64,000 nucleotides of DNA from VAZQ01 sp036557705 (GTDB taxonomy: Bacteria > Pseudomonadota > Alphaproteobacteria > Rhizobiales > Xanthobacteraceae). The position numbers and the translations under genes were made by a program. The stretch is taken from the NCBI GenBank assembly GCA_036557705.1, contig DATBHB010000118.1, positions 1 through 64,000 of the forward strand, read 5' to 3'. Numbering within the stretch: position 1 is the first letter of the stretch; the number at the start of each line of letters is the position of its first letter. Positions 53,514 through 62,710 of the stretch are shown in pieces. Below the pieces are notes generated by a model. That model made no database searches and had not been told where the DNA came from. It worked only from the letters and a program-made list of their open reading frames with translations.

Positions 53514-53875
53514 GAGCTTCAAGCCGCCATTCCAACCTCTTGTCCAGGCAAAAGAATGTCACAGCGGGTCAGAGATGCGGTGTTGTTGCGGCCAAGCTGT
53601 GTATTTTACGCGACCCGCCACCCTGGGATACCGGCCGGTATTTAGCTCGGAGGGGGTGTCCCGCGCGAAGCGCGGCCCGGCCGAAGCCGCTGCGATTGAG
53701 GAATAGAACCTGGGCGCGCCGCGCTGCAGATGCGGGACCGCCACAAACTCGTCCTTGGCGGTCCCGATCAGCGGCGCACCACTCGCGCGCGATCAAAGAC
53801 GCGTCAAATTAAGTAAGCTTTCCGGGCGCGCGCTCGTGCTGCACCGCGTCCGGGACACCAGCCCCCGCCACTCAA
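53514..53875. other. Gap occupied mainly by a ~204-bp repeat
   Basis: Between the bamA start and the end of the AlgH gene. Bases 53656-53859 belong to the repeat described separately. The first 140 bases (53514-53655) must hold the bamA promoter; no other feature was recognised. Confidence 0.5.
53656..53859 (+). repeat. ~205-bp repeat, copy 1 (flanks algH)
   Basis: Runs from GTGTCCCGCGCGAAGCGCGG through CGCGCTGCAGATGCGGGACC, GCC...GGCGGTCCCGATCAGCGG and CGCACCACTCGCGCG to CACCGCGTCCGGGACACC. The outermost GTGTCCCG and CGGGACAC are inverted ends. An inverted copy lies at 54595-54801 on the other side of the AlgH gene. Confidence 0.8.
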
Positions 53876-54478
53876 TTAAAGGTCCTGGACCCGCCGCGAA
53901 TAGGCGCTCTCCCAGACCTTCTCCCTGTCTTCATCGAAAATGAGCATTTCGTCGGCAGGGGCAATCGACCAGACCCGCTTTGCAATCTCGCCCTCGAGTT
54001 GCCCCGGTCCCCAGCCCGCATAGCCAAAGGCGATCAGGCTCTTCTTCGGACCTTTGTTAGCGGCGATGTCCAGCAGGATTTCGCGGTTCGATGTCATTGC
54101 CAGGCGCCCGTCGATATCGAGCGTTTTTGCCAGATGATAATCGGCCGTGTGAACGACGAAGCCGAACTCCGGCTGCACGGGCCCGCCGGCAAAGATGCGA
54201 ACCTCGCCCGCGGCGTTGCTCCCCTTCTCGCCGAAGATTTCCAACAGGGTCGCGAGGGGGCGCTCACCGAGCGGTTTATTGACCACGATTCCGAGCGCTC
54301 CTGTTTCCGCGTGGCGCACCATCAGGATGACGGCGTGGTCGAAGCGCGGATCGCCCATGGACGGGGTAGCGACCAATAACTGCCCTGCGAGCGAGCTGTG
54401 AGTATCGGCCGCTAACGGGCGGGCGATGTTGAGCGAGGCGAGGCACAAAGCGGTGGCAAGGCCAAGGATCGCGCGCAT
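53876..54478 (-). CDS. AlgH/YqgE (UPF0301) family protein with signal peptide
   Basis: 200 residues. A signal peptide (MRAILGLATALCLASLNIARPLA) precedes the YqgE/AlgH domain: LVATPSMGDPRFDHAVILM, GALGIVVNKPL, FAGGPVQPEFGFVVH and AFGYAGWGPGQLEGEI, all standard blocks. The family is conserved in Proteobacteria but its biochemical role is not settled. Typical members are cytosolic, without a signal peptide, so export here is unusual. The gene is isolated between two inverted copies of a 205-bp repeat. Confidence 0.85.
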   Translation of the reverse strand: MRAILGLATALCLASLNIARPLAADTHSSLAGQLLVATPSMGDPRFDHAVILMVRHAETGALGIVVNKPLGERPLATLLEIFGEKGSNAAGEVRIFAGGPVQPEFGFVVHTADYHLAKTLDIDGRLAMTSNREILLDIAANKGPKKSLIAFGYAGWGPGQLEGEIAKRVWSIAPADEMLIFDEDREKVWESAYSRRVQDL

Positions 54479-54853
54479 GTGCTAAGTCCCAATGCAGATA
54501 TCATCAGTTCGCACCAGCGAGCAGCAATCCGTCATGTGTGACCAACTCCAGATCGTCCCCCTGAACGGCACAGGCACCAGGTCAAGTGGCTTGCGTGTCC
54601 CGGACGCGGTGCAGCGCGAGCGCGCGCCCCCGAACAACACTGATATCGGCTCATCATGTGGGTGCGCGCGAGTGGTGCACCGCTGATCCGGGACCGCCCA
54701 AGACCTTGCATTTGGCGGTCCCGCGTCTGCAGCGCAACGCGGGTCCCCACCTAGTGCTTTCGCCAAACGCATCGGCCGCGCTGCGCTGCGCGCGGGACAC
54801 CCGGCACGAAGCGTCGGGTGGGCTCGTCTGATGCAACCCGAGCGGTACACGAG
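54479..54853. other. Gap occupied mainly by the second ~205-bp repeat
   Basis: Lies between the AlgH start and the end of the M20 amidohydrolase gene. Apart from the repeat at 54595-54801 no gene, terminator or RNA was recognised. Confidence 0.5.
54595..54801 (-). repeat. ~205-bp repeat, copy 2 (inverted)
   Basis: Reads GTGTCCCGGACGCGGTGCAG, then CGCGCGAGTGGTGCACCGCTG, GGGACCGCC...GGCGGTCCCGCGTCTGCAGCG and GCCGCGCTGCGCTGCGCGCG, GGGACACC. This is the reverse complement of copy 1 block by block, with about 207 bases. A fragment of its right end (GCCGCGCTGCGCTGGGCGCG) recurs near 63776. Confidence 0.8.
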
Positions 54854-56371
54854 CTAATTGAACCTCGGAGTCTTGTGCAGATAGAACTTCCGCATTTCTG
54901 GGCGGTATTTCTCCATATCGGCGCGGTTGAGATCGACGTCAGGTTTGGCATCCGCCGGCACCAGCGAGAAATACGGCGTCTTTTTCGACTCGGCTTCGAA
55001 TTCGGCGCGCGCCTTTTGCAGCAGGTCGGGCGTCGTCAACAAATCGATGAGCGAGGCGGCCAGAACCTTGGCGCCGACGATCTGACCCTTGTGCGAGATC
55101 GAACTGGTCGGGAACACCGCCGCGTGCCATTCGTGCGCCGCGATCCCCGGGATTGCGGACGGGAAATTCAGGCTGCCGGCAGGCACCACCCAGGATACAT
55201 CGCCATTGTCGTTCGACGAGGCTGCCTGCGGGCGTCCGCCGAGCGGAGTGACGCCAGTGTGCAGGCCCACAACCGGTTTACCGGCGGACTTCTGAAAATC
55301 TCGAGCCCGCTGCTGCTCCGCCTCGGTCCATTGCGGCATTCCGACGGCATCGACATTCTTCTGGACCGCCTCGGCAATCGTCTTGTTGACGAGCTGCGGC
55401 CAAGCCGAGGCGGCGTATTGGACATCATAGGTGGTCCCGGTCATGAGCGCCGCGCCTTCGGCGATTTTCACCAGCTTGTCGTAGGTCTCCTTCGCGGCGG
55501 GCATCGAGGCGTCGCGCACGAACCACCAGATCTGGCCCTTATCGGGGATGATGTTCGGCTGGATGCCGCCGATCGTAATCGTGCGATGTGCGCGGTAGGT
55601 CGGATACAGATGCTCGCGCAGCTTGTCGAAGCCGATATCCATCAGCTCCACTGCGTCGACCGCATCCTTGCCGTCCCATGGGTCGACCGCGCCGTGCGCG
55701 GTCTTGCCGTGGAAGGTGAAATACGAGCTGATCGCCGCGTAATTGCCGATGCCGAAAGCGGTGTTGAGAGTATCGCGGATGTGCAGATAGATGACCGCAT
55801 CGACGTCCTTGAAATAGCCGGCCCGCACCAGGAACGGGCGACTGGCCAATTGCTCCTCTGCTGGCCCGAACGAAATCGCCACGGTTCCGGGAATCCCGTA
55901 GCGCTGCATCGCCTGCTTGACCGCGAAAGCGGCGAGCGAAGCAACGCCGCCATGAGTATTGTGGCCCTCCATGTGACCGGGCGCATCCGCAACCAGCGGC
56001 TTGCGTGAGAATTCGCCCGGGGTCTGCGAGCCGCCCGGCAGCGCATCGATCTCGGTAACGATCGCCACTTTCGGGTGACCCGAACCCCATTCGGCCCAGA
56101 CGTTGGTCGGCATCCCGGCGCCGCCCAGCTCGACCCGGAAACCCGCTGCCTCGAGCGTTCCCTTGAGGAGCCTTGAGCTTTCGAACTCCTGCATTCCAAG
56201 CTCGCCGAAATAGTAGACCGAGTCGCTGATATCGGTCATCGCCTGGGCGTTGCGATCGACCACGTCGAAAGCGAGCTGCTTGCGCTCATCGGCCGCGAGC
56301 GCTGCGGTCGCAAAAGACAGGGTGAGCCAGAATGCCGAAGCCAAAGCCGCCGGTTGACGCTTGCGCTGCAT
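54854..56371 (-). CDS. Exported M20-family amidohydrolase (AbgB-like)
   Basis: 505 residues with a signal peptide cut near ATAALA|AD. The M20D/aminoacylase type motifs are present: a metal-binding stretch HMEGHNTHGG, then FGPAEEQ with the catalytic Glu and a GKTAHGA motif in the dimerisation lid, and IAAHEWHAAVFP near the end. The closest named relatives hydrolyse aminobenzoyl-glutamate or indole-acetyl amino acids. Here the protein is periplasmic by its signal peptide, and its substrate is unknown. ATG 56369-56371 follows GGAG six bases away; an ATG four codons upstream is possible. Confidence 0.87.
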   Translation of the reverse strand: MQRKRQPAALASAFWLTLSFATAALAADERKQLAFDVVDRNAQAMTDISDSVYYFGELGMQEFESSRLLKGTLEAAGFRVELGGAGMPTNVWAEWGSGHPKVAIVTEIDALPGGSQTPGEFSRKPLVADAPGHMEGHNTHGGVASLAAFAVKQAMQRYGIPGTVAISFGPAEEQLASRPFLVRAGYFKDVDAVIYLHIRDTLNTAFGIGNYAAISSYFTFHGKTAHGAVDPWDGKDAVDAVELMDIGFDKLREHLYPTYRAHRTITIGGIQPNIIPDKGQIWWFVRDASMPAAKETYDKLVKIAEGAALMTGTTYDVQYAASAWPQLVNKTIAEAVQKNVDAVGMPQWTEAEQQRARDFQKSAGKPVVGLHTGVTPLGGRPQAASSNDNGDVSWVVPAGSLNFPSAIPGIAAHEWHAAVFPTSSISHKGQIVGAKVLAASLIDLLTTPDLLQKARAEFEAESKKTPYFSLVPADAKPDVDLNRADMEKYRPEMRKFYLHKTPRFN

Positions 56372-56782
56372 GATCCTCTCCATTCCCGGACGCTCGTGAG
56401 CTTGCACGCTGCCGCTGCGGTCGGCAAGCCGGCCGCCGGCAGCGGCGACTTGGCCGGACCGAACGCGACTGGGCGAAAATCCGGCACCCGCGGACAAGGA
56501 CCGTCAAATGTTGCGCGAGCGCGAGCGATTACTTGCGAATTCCAACAATGCCGTCCGGGCATTTTGTCGCAGAAGGCGCTCGCACGATTCAGTACTTCGA
56601 GCCGCCCGCCGCATGAGCCGCTGCCGCTAGTCGCCGATGCATAATCGTCGAGTAATCGGCTTGACGATCGGGCCGAGGTGCGCCGACTTACCCCATCGGT
56701 TGGATCCGGTAAGGGGCTTGAAGTGCTCACGGTTCTGACAGAGAGTGTAAGTGAACCCCATTCGATGCTTTGATCAGGTTTT
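56372..56782. other. Divergent intergenic region, no gene seen
   Basis: 411 bases between the M20 amidohydrolase start (minus) and the solute-binding protein (plus). Promoters for both must be here. Reading frames across it look like shadows of GC-rich DNA; no hairpin with a T-run or RNA gene was found. Confidence 0.4.
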
Positions 56783-58177
56783 ATGGAGGTGCGCAAACAA
56801 GTGTCCGCGCTGCGCAAATCAAGTGTCACGCCAGGCAAACCACAAATTGGGCTGCGCTCGATGTGCATCCTCTCGCTGGCCGTTTTGCTCGCGGCTGCGC
56901 TCCTCAGCAAGGTCGCATTCGCGGAAGAAAAAGCCGCCGGCGCCGTCGACAATCATCAGCAGAACGCCGGCCAGAAAGAAATCCGGCTCGGCATGTCCGC
57001 AGACTTTTCGGCGAGCGCGCGAGCGCTCAGCATCGAACTCTATCGCGGCGCCATGGCCTACCTGCTTCCGATCAACAAGGCGGGTGGTGTTAACGGCAGA
57101 CGCGTCGTGATCACAGCCTATGACGACCAGTACGAGCCCGATCTCGCGATCCGCAATACCCTCAAGCTGATGGACGAGGACGATGTCTTCGCGCTGTTCA
57201 GCTATGTCGGCACGCCGACCATGAATCGGACGCTGCCGCTCCTTCGCATGCGTCAGGCGAAGGATTTTTTGCTGCTCTTTCCCTTCACCGGGGCCGACAC
57301 CAACCGGGTTGCGCCCTATGACCAGTTTTCCTTCAATCTGCGCGCCTCCTACGATCAGGAAACGAAGGGACTGGTCGACCACTTCGTGGCTGTAAATCGA
57401 ACCCGCATTGCGGTGTTCTATCAGGCCGACGCATATGGGCGGGCGGGCTGGGCCGGCCTGCGCGAGGCGCTGGCGAAGCACGGCCTGGAGATCGCCGGCG
57501 AAGCCACCTATCGGCGGGGTTCGCCCTTTGACCAGAGTTACGATCGCCAGGTCGCGATCATGCAGCGCGTGAAACCCGATGCCGTTGTCTGTGTCGGCAC
57601 CTACCCCGCCTGTGCCGGTTTCATCCGCGACATGCGCGACAGAAGCGTTGACTGCCCCATCGCGACGATCTCGTTCGTCGGCAGCGGGGCCATGCTCAAA
57701 CTGCTGTCCGCCGCCGGGCGGGAATCCAACAAAGACTACACGTCCCGGCTGGTGAGCTCGCAGGTCGTGCCTGGCTACGACGACGATTCGGTCCCGGCGG
57801 TGCGGGAATATCGCGAGGCGATGGACCGCTACCGCGATGCGATCATGCCGCCCGACTCCCTGCTCTATCCGCACGGGAAGACAGCGACGCGAGAGTACGC
57901 GCCGCTCGCCTATGATTTCATCAGCCTGGAGGGCTATCTCGACGCCAAACTCTTCGTGACCATCCTCCAGCGGATGGGCGTCGATCCCAAACGCGCTGAT
58001 CTCGCGCAGACTGTTCTAAGCATGGGCAAATTTGATCTCGGCGTCGGACAGCCGCTGTCCTTCGGCGGCGACACGGCCCGCCGGCAGGCCTCGAATCAGG
58101 TCTACTACACCGTGGTCAAAAACGGCCGCTTCGTGCCGTTTCGCGATGCTGAGTGGGAGGTTTGGGCAAAGCCATGA
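56783..58177 (+). CDS. ABC-type branched-chain-like substrate-binding protein
   Basis: 464 residues of the Peripla_BP_6 (LivJ-like) class. A hydrophobic leader ILSLAVLLAAALLSKVAFA begins near residue 29 after an unusually long N-terminus, so the true start may be the ATG at 56861. The fold is shown by IRLGMSADFSASARALSIEL, the AYDDQYEPDLAIRNTLKLM block, IAVFYQADAYGRAGWAGL and PDAVVCVGTYPAC. No permease or ATPase genes follow. Instead it is translationally coupled (ATGA) to a Cache/HAMP membrane protein, suggesting that it presents its ligand to a sensor rather than to an ABC importer. Confidence 0.86.
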   Translation: MEVRKQVSALRKSSVTPGKPQIGLRSMCILSLAVLLAAALLSKVAFAEEKAAGAVDNHQQNAGQKEIRLGMSADFSASARALSIELYRGAMAYLLPINKAGGVNGRRVVITAYDDQYEPDLAIRNTLKLMDEDDVFALFSYVGTPTMNRTLPLLRMRQAKDFLLLFPFTGADTNRVAPYDQFSFNLRASYDQETKGLVDHFVAVNRTRIAVFYQADAYGRAGWAGLREALAKHGLEIAGEATYRRGSPFDQSYDRQVAIMQRVKPDAVVCVGTYPACAGFIRDMRDRSVDCPIATISFVGSGAMLKLLSAAGRESNKDYTSRLVSSQVVPGYDDDSVPAVREYREAMDRYRDAIMPPDSLLYPHGKTATREYAPLAYDFISLEGYLDAKLFVTILQRMGVDPKRADLAQTVLSMGKFDLGVGQPLSFGGDTARRQASNQVYYTVVKNGRFVPFRDAEWEVWAKP

Positions 58178-58890
58178 AGATCGCCCGCTTCTACCAGAAG
58201 ACGCTGTTCGGCATGTTCCTCTTGATGGGGCTCATCGTGGCGTCGACTTCCGCACTCTACGTCTACACCGTGGACCGGCAGCTGACCGGCGATTTCCTGA
58301 ACAACAGCCGGACGATCGCCCGCAGCATTGCCGACTCGAACATCGATGTGATCGTCCAGCGGAACTATTCGGCGCTGCAGTCTGTCATCGACCAGTTCGT
58401 AGAAATCTCCGGCATTTCCTATGTCTTCGTCGTGGACGAGAAGGGCGTGATCGTCGCACATACTTTCGTGCCGGGCGTGCCCGACGAGATCGCCGCCGAC
58501 TACAAGGATGCCAAGGACGTCTACGACCGAACGCTCAAAGGCCTCGGAAACTTCACGGAGGTGACGGCAGGTATCGTTGCCGGCGAGGCCGGCTACGTGC
58601 ATGTCGGCATGGACAAGGGCTATATCGCCTTGCAGGTCCAGACCGCCATCGGCAGGGAGGTGTACCTTCTCAGCATCATCTTCGTGGTCAGCGTATTGGT
58701 GTGCTACGCGCTGATGTATCACGTTTCGCGGCCACTCGATCACCTCCGGAGCTACGTTTTGCATTCTCTGTCCGGAGAGAAGCACGCCTCCTCGCCGGAC
58801 CCCCACCACGTCAAGCGTCTGCTCGAACGCACAGACGAAGTGGGTGAACTTGGCCGAGTGACGCGCTGGACGTCCGGCGGAGGATCGTGA
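58174..58890 (+). CDS. Cache-like sensor with HAMP but no output domain
   Basis: 238 residues. TM1 is at about 10-32 (TLFGMFLLMGLIVASTSALYV), a periplasmic Cache-like domain spans about 33-160 (SGISYVFVVDEKGVIVAHTF is the PAS-like strand pair), and TM2 is near 163-185 (VYLLSIIFVVSVLVCYALMY). A HAMP linker follows: VSRPLDHLRSYV for its first helix, with DEVGELGRVTRW carrying the DExG of the second. The protein then ends (WTSGGGS), where sensors normally continue into a kinase, cyclase or MCP module. The ATG overlaps the upstream stop, and its own stop overlaps the transporter GTG, so three proteins are coupled. Confidence 0.8.
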   Translation: MKIARFYQKTLFGMFLLMGLIVASTSALYVYTVDRQLTGDFLNNSRTIARSIADSNIDVIVQRNYSALQSVIDQFVEISGISYVFVVDEKGVIVAHTFVPGVPDEIAADYKDAKDVYDRTLKGLGNFTEVTAGIVAGEAGYVHVGMDKGYIALQVQTAIGREVYLLSIIFVVSVLVCYALMYHVSRPLDHLRSYVLHSLSGEKHASSPDPHHVKRLLERTDEVGELGRVTRWTSGGGS

Positions 58891-60242
58891 GCTTGCACGG
58901 GCAGGAGCGCATCCCCAACCGGGGCCTGATCGCGGCTATGTGTACGGTGCTGCAGCTCTGTCTCGGCACCGTTTATGCCTGGAGTTATTTCCAGCCGCTT
59001 CTGGTCGAGCAGTTCCGCTGGACCAACACCGCTACGTCATGGGCGTTCAGCATAACCATCTGCTGCCTCGGGCTGTCGGCGGCCTGGGGCGGGATCAACC
59101 TCGCAAGAATCGGACCGCGCAAGCTGGCCATGGCCGGCGGCCTGCTCTTCGGCGCCGGCTATATCCTGGCCGCGGCCGCTCTGGCGGTGAAGAGTTTGAT
59201 GCTCTTTTACCTGGGCTACGGCGTCGTCGGCGGAATGGGCATCGGCCTTGGCTATGTGACGCCGATGAGCACCGTCATCAAGTGGTTTCCCGACAAGAAG
59301 GGGCTGCTGACCGGCATCGTTGCGATGGGATTTGGGCTCGGCGCCTTCGTGCTGAGCTTCGCGCTTGCGCCGATCCTGATGCGCGCGTTCCATGGCAACC
59401 TGACCCTTGTCTTCGCTGCGCTCGGCGGCATCCTCGGCTCGGCGGCTTTCGGCTCCGCGACGATGCTGAGGGACCCTCCCGCCGGTTATCTTCCGCGCGG
59501 CTATGTCCCGCCGGCTTCAAAGAACGCCCGAGCGGCCGATCCATATGCAAAGCTTGAGGAACAATCTGACCTCCCGCTAAGAGAATACCTCCTGGCCGGC
59601 CAGTACGCGATTTTGTGGTTCATTTTCTTTCTCAACATTACGGCCGGCATCTCGATCGTCAGCTTCCTGTCACCCCTTTACCAGGACATCTGGCGGCTCG
59701 ATCACCCGACTTTGGAGCGCTCCGTCCTCGCCGGCTACGGCGCCACGCTGATCGCCGTCAGCTCCTTGTTCAACGGCTTCGGGCGCATCGCCTGGGGCGG
59801 CGTGTCCGACTGGCTGGGCCGTATCAACACCTTTCGCCTCCTGTTCGCCTCGCAGCTGATCGTGTTCGGCATGCTGATGACCGAGCGCAATCCGTGGGTC
59901 TTCGCCATTCTGGTTTGTTATGTGCTCAGCTGCTTCGGCGGCGGCTTCGCGATCATGCCGTCGTTGGTCATCGACGTCTATGGGCCGAAGCGCATGTCGC
60001 GGGTCTACGGAATCATCCTTACGGCCTGGTCGGCCGCAGGCATTCTCGGACCCCTGATAGTAGCAAGCCTCAAGGACAATTATCCCGATCGCGCCATCAT
60101 CTACTCGTTCCTGCTCGGCATCATCGTGCTGGGGATCGGCTTTGTCTTCAGCTTTCTCGCCTATGACGACCGCTTCATACCGCGGCGGATCCTCCTCCAG
60201 CTCTTCGACGTGGCGCCGCCGACGCGCAACCCTGAAACGTAG
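58887..60242 (+). CDS. MFS transporter, oxalate/formate antiporter (OFA) family
   Basis: 451 residues with 12 hydrophobic helices. The OFA signature is GMGIGLGYVTPMSTVIKWFP followed by DKKGLLTGIVAMGFGLGAF; AWSYFQPLLVEQF and GGGFAIMPSLVIDVYGPKRM, then YGIILTAWSAAGILGPL, also match. OFA carriers exchange or import small monocarboxylates or dicarboxylates such as oxalate, formate or pyruvate. The start is a GTG at 58887 inside the upstream stop (GTGA). It completes the binding-protein/sensor/transporter operon; a transport-linked sensing role is inferred from context only. Confidence 0.9.
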   Translation: MSLHGQERIPNRGLIAAMCTVLQLCLGTVYAWSYFQPLLVEQFRWTNTATSWAFSITICCLGLSAAWGGINLARIGPRKLAMAGGLLFGAGYILAAAALAVKSLMLFYLGYGVVGGMGIGLGYVTPMSTVIKWFPDKKGLLTGIVAMGFGLGAFVLSFALAPILMRAFHGNLTLVFAALGGILGSAAFGSATMLRDPPAGYLPRGYVPPASKNARAADPYAKLEEQSDLPLREYLLAGQYAILWFIFFLNITAGISIVSFLSPLYQDIWRLDHPTLERSVLAGYGATLIAVSSLFNGFGRIAWGGVSDWLGRINTFRLLFASQLIVFGMLMTERNPWVFAILVCYVLSCFGGGFAIMPSLVIDVYGPKRMSRVYGIILTAWSAAGILGPLIVASLKDNYPDRAIIYSFLLGIIVLGIGFVFSFLAYDDRFIPRRILLQLFDVAPPTRNPET

Positions 60243-60411
60243 GGCGTGCAACGGCGCGATACACGAGCCGACTACGCCGCAAAGGCGTGGGCGGGTGAGC
60301 GGTGCACAGGCATATTAACCAAATCTTATTAAGATTCAGGTCCCGAGACTCACATCAGCGAAGGTCTGATATTAACGGAGTTGAGCCCCGTTAGTGACCG
60401 GGAGACAACGG

Positions 60412-60885
60412 ATGACTTGGATCACTCGACCTGGGTTGGGTGTAAGCATTGCCGTTCTTCTGTCGTTCTTTGCAACCGCACATGCTCTTGCCCAACAGTG
60501 CGACTTTTCAGGGAATTGCCCACTGCCCCTTACGTGCCAACCCGGTTTCCTGGGTGGACACTGTGCTATTCAATATTGCAATGCAGATACCGATTGTCGA
60601 AATGGATCGGCCTGTTCCTTTGGTACTTGCCAGCTTGTCTGCAACGTCTCGAGAGATTGTCCCGGTGGGCAAATCTGCGTTCCTGGTGAAACCCACCGGA
60701 TCTGCTCGCCGCCCCCCGCGCCTGGGGGCGGCAACAACAATGGCGCCCCAACTCGTTACTACGTCGAAGGCGGTCTCTGCGGCACAATACGCTATGGACA
60801 GATCACGAAGCACCTGGGATGCGCACCGGGTTTAAGATGTTCAAATCCAAACGGGCGCGGGCTATGTCAGAAACTTCCACCGTGA
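60412..60885 (+). CDS. Cysteine-rich secreted protein
   Basis: 157 residues. A signal peptide is cut after AHALAQ. I count 16 cysteines in the mature protein: twelve in residues ~30-105 (QQCDFSGNC, LTCQPG, HCAIQYC, TDCRNGSACSFGTCQLVC, RDCPGGQIC, HRIC) with spacing like EGF/Dickkopf-type or plant-lectin small domains, then a Pro/Gly/Asn linker, then four in a second block (GLCGTIRYG, LGCAPGLRC, GLCQ). The arrangement implies eight disulfides. Function unknown; a secreted toxin-like or binding peptide is conceivable. GGGAGA precedes the ATG at 60412. A weak hairpin (TAAAACG/CGTTTTA) follows the stop. Confidence 0.75.
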   Translation: MTWITRPGLGVSIAVLLSFFATAHALAQQCDFSGNCPLPLTCQPGFLGGHCAIQYCNADTDCRNGSACSFGTCQLVCNVSRDCPGGQICVPGETHRICSPPPAPGGGNNNGAPTRYYVEGGLCGTIRYGQITKHLGCAPGLRCSNPNGRGLCQKLPP

Positions 60886-60952
60886 TTAAAACGAACGGCG
60901 CTCCGTTTTAGCGCTTTCGACGCTCGAGCCGCAGTGAGCGTACTTCCAGCCG

Positions 60953-62470
60953 TTAGTCGGATGAGCTTAACGAATGGCGGGTTTGACCAAATTCAGCATC
61001 CTTGCCAAGCTTGCGCCTTGCTTGCTCCCCGCTGCGCGGCGACGCGGCTGCGTTCCTGCCGGAACCGGTAAACTGAGCATCCGCTGACTGCATCGGCTCA
61101 TCGGGTTCGGCCTCGTATTCGAGCGGCGCGACGAGTTCGCGCTCCTCGTCGCGGCGCCGCTCGGCCTCGCGTCGGCGCGCATTGCGCGCCCTCGTCCGCT
61201 CGCGCCAGCGGTACCACCAGTAATGGGCTTGCGCCCCTGCCCTGCCGAGCGGCCCGCCGGCCCAGACCAGCTCGAAGGGTGTAAACAGGCGCCAGACGTC
61301 ATCGCCCTCGTGAATCGCGCGGGCAACGATATTGCCGGCCATGGCGGTCGCGTTGAGGCCATGTCCGCCGAAGCCGCTGGCAAGCCAAAGCCCAGGCGAC
61401 AACTGCCCAATCTGCGGCATGCGGTGAAGCGGACTGCCGAGGACCCCGGTCCAGATGTGCTCGATCTCGACCGGACGAAGCTGCGGATAGACGCGCTCGA
61501 TATCGGCCCGAAGCCGGCGCACGAATCGGCGCGGGTTGGCCTCCCAGGTGGTCACCCCGCCTGACCACATCAGCCGGTCGGCGCTGATGATCTTGTAATG
61601 ATTGTCGGCGAGATCGGTGTCGCTTACGGCGCCCGGATAATCGATGACACGATCGAGATCAGTGAGCGGCGCGGTTGTTGCCACATAGGTCCACACGGGT
61701 AACAGGGTCGCCGCCAGCCGCGGCAATGCCCGCTTGAGATGCACGTTTCCTGCAAGCACGATGTGGGCGGCGCGCAGCCGCCCGTGCGGCGTGACCACCC
61801 ATTTGCGGACCCCCTCGGCATCGATGGCGACCGCCGGGGTCGCCTCGAAAATACGGACTCCCGCTCGCTCGGCGGCCGCCGCAAGTCCAAGCGCGTAGTT
61901 CAGCGGGTGGATGTGGAATGCGGTCGGAAAATGGATCGCATGGAAATACTGGCTGGTCCGCAAATGCGCGCGGACGCGCTCGGTCGGCCAGCCTTCGACG
62001 GCGGCTCCGATGTCCTCGCCGATGAGGCGGAGCAGTGCCGCGTCCTCCGCGGCCGCATCGGTCTTGGCGACCTTGAGCCAGCCGCCCTCGACCTTGGCGA
62101 CGCCGGGCATGTGCGTCGAGTCGATGGTTGAGCGCACGTATTCGACGCCGGCCTCCGAGAGCGCCCACAGTGCCTTGGCATGATCGAGCCCGACCCGGCG
62201 CACGACCACATCGATGCTCTGCGCAAAACCCGGAATGACGAAACCGGTGTTGCGCCCCGAAGCATTCCAGGCGATCCGCCGGGCCTCCAGAACCGCGACT
62301 GTGAATCCGCGCCGCGCAAGCTCCACCGCGGCGGTCAGGCCAGCGAGCCCGGCGCCGACGATGCAGACCTCGACGTCGCCATCGCCGGCGAGCGGCTTCC
62401 GCTCGGAAACCGCCATCATCGTGTCGGTATACCAAGTCGGCGCGTAGACCGGCGCCTCGGACGCGTTCAC
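60953..62470 (-). CDS. FAD-dependent amine/amino-acid oxidase (DAO, PuuB-like)
   Basis: 505 residues. The Rossmann motif is CIVGAGLAGLTAAVELARRG (near 36-55) with VAVLEARRIAWNASGRNTGF, the SGRN-type substrate loop seen in gamma-glutamylputrescine oxidase (PuuB) and other DAO-family oxidases. The C-terminal FAD region is LWLASGFGGHGLNATAMAGNIVA. After about residue 390 comes a basic, unusual extension (RWRERTRARNARRREAERRRDEE) and a disordered tail. It oxidises an amine or amino acid with O2 or a quinone; the substrate is not predicted. The start is a GTG. Confidence 0.85.
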   Translation of the reverse strand: MNASEAPVYAPTWYTDTMMAVSERKPLAGDGDVEVCIVGAGLAGLTAAVELARRGFTVAVLEARRIAWNASGRNTGFVIPGFAQSIDVVVRRVGLDHAKALWALSEAGVEYVRSTIDSTHMPGVAKVEGGWLKVAKTDAAAEDAALLRLIGEDIGAAVEGWPTERVRAHLRTSQYFHAIHFPTAFHIHPLNYALGLAAAAERAGVRIFEATPAVAIDAEGVRKWVVTPHGRLRAAHIVLAGNVHLKRALPRLAATLLPVWTYVATTAPLTDLDRVIDYPGAVSDTDLADNHYKIISADRLMWSGGVTTWEANPRRFVRRLRADIERVYPQLRPVEIEHIWTGVLGSPLHRMPQIGQLSPGLWLASGFGGHGLNATAMAGNIVARAIHEGDDVWRLFTPFELVWAGGPLGRAGAQAHYWWYRWRERTRARNARRREAERRRDEERELVAPLEYEAEPDEPMQSADAQFTGSGRNAAASPRSGEQARRKLGKDAEFGQTRHSLSSSD

Positions 62471-62710
62471 AGCCGTTCCCCATTGTCGGAGCCGCCGGCA
62501 TGCCGACGACCGAGTCGGCCTATTGTTAGAGGATTGGTCCCAGGATGCGCAAAGGTGCGCGGCCGAATCTGTGGGACCAAATGTCTGCTGAAATGACTGC
62601 GGGCGCGCGCCTCCTCACCATGCGGGCAGGAACAACAGCAGTCGCAGAGTTCAACCGCCTGCCCGATTCGGGTGTAAACTGTGGCGTCCGATCAACCGCG
62701 TGAGTTTACC

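Noticed and set aside
54818..56008. Open frame of 396 codons on the plus strand
   Set aside because: Antisense to the M20 amidohydrolase, which has a clear signal peptide and motifs.
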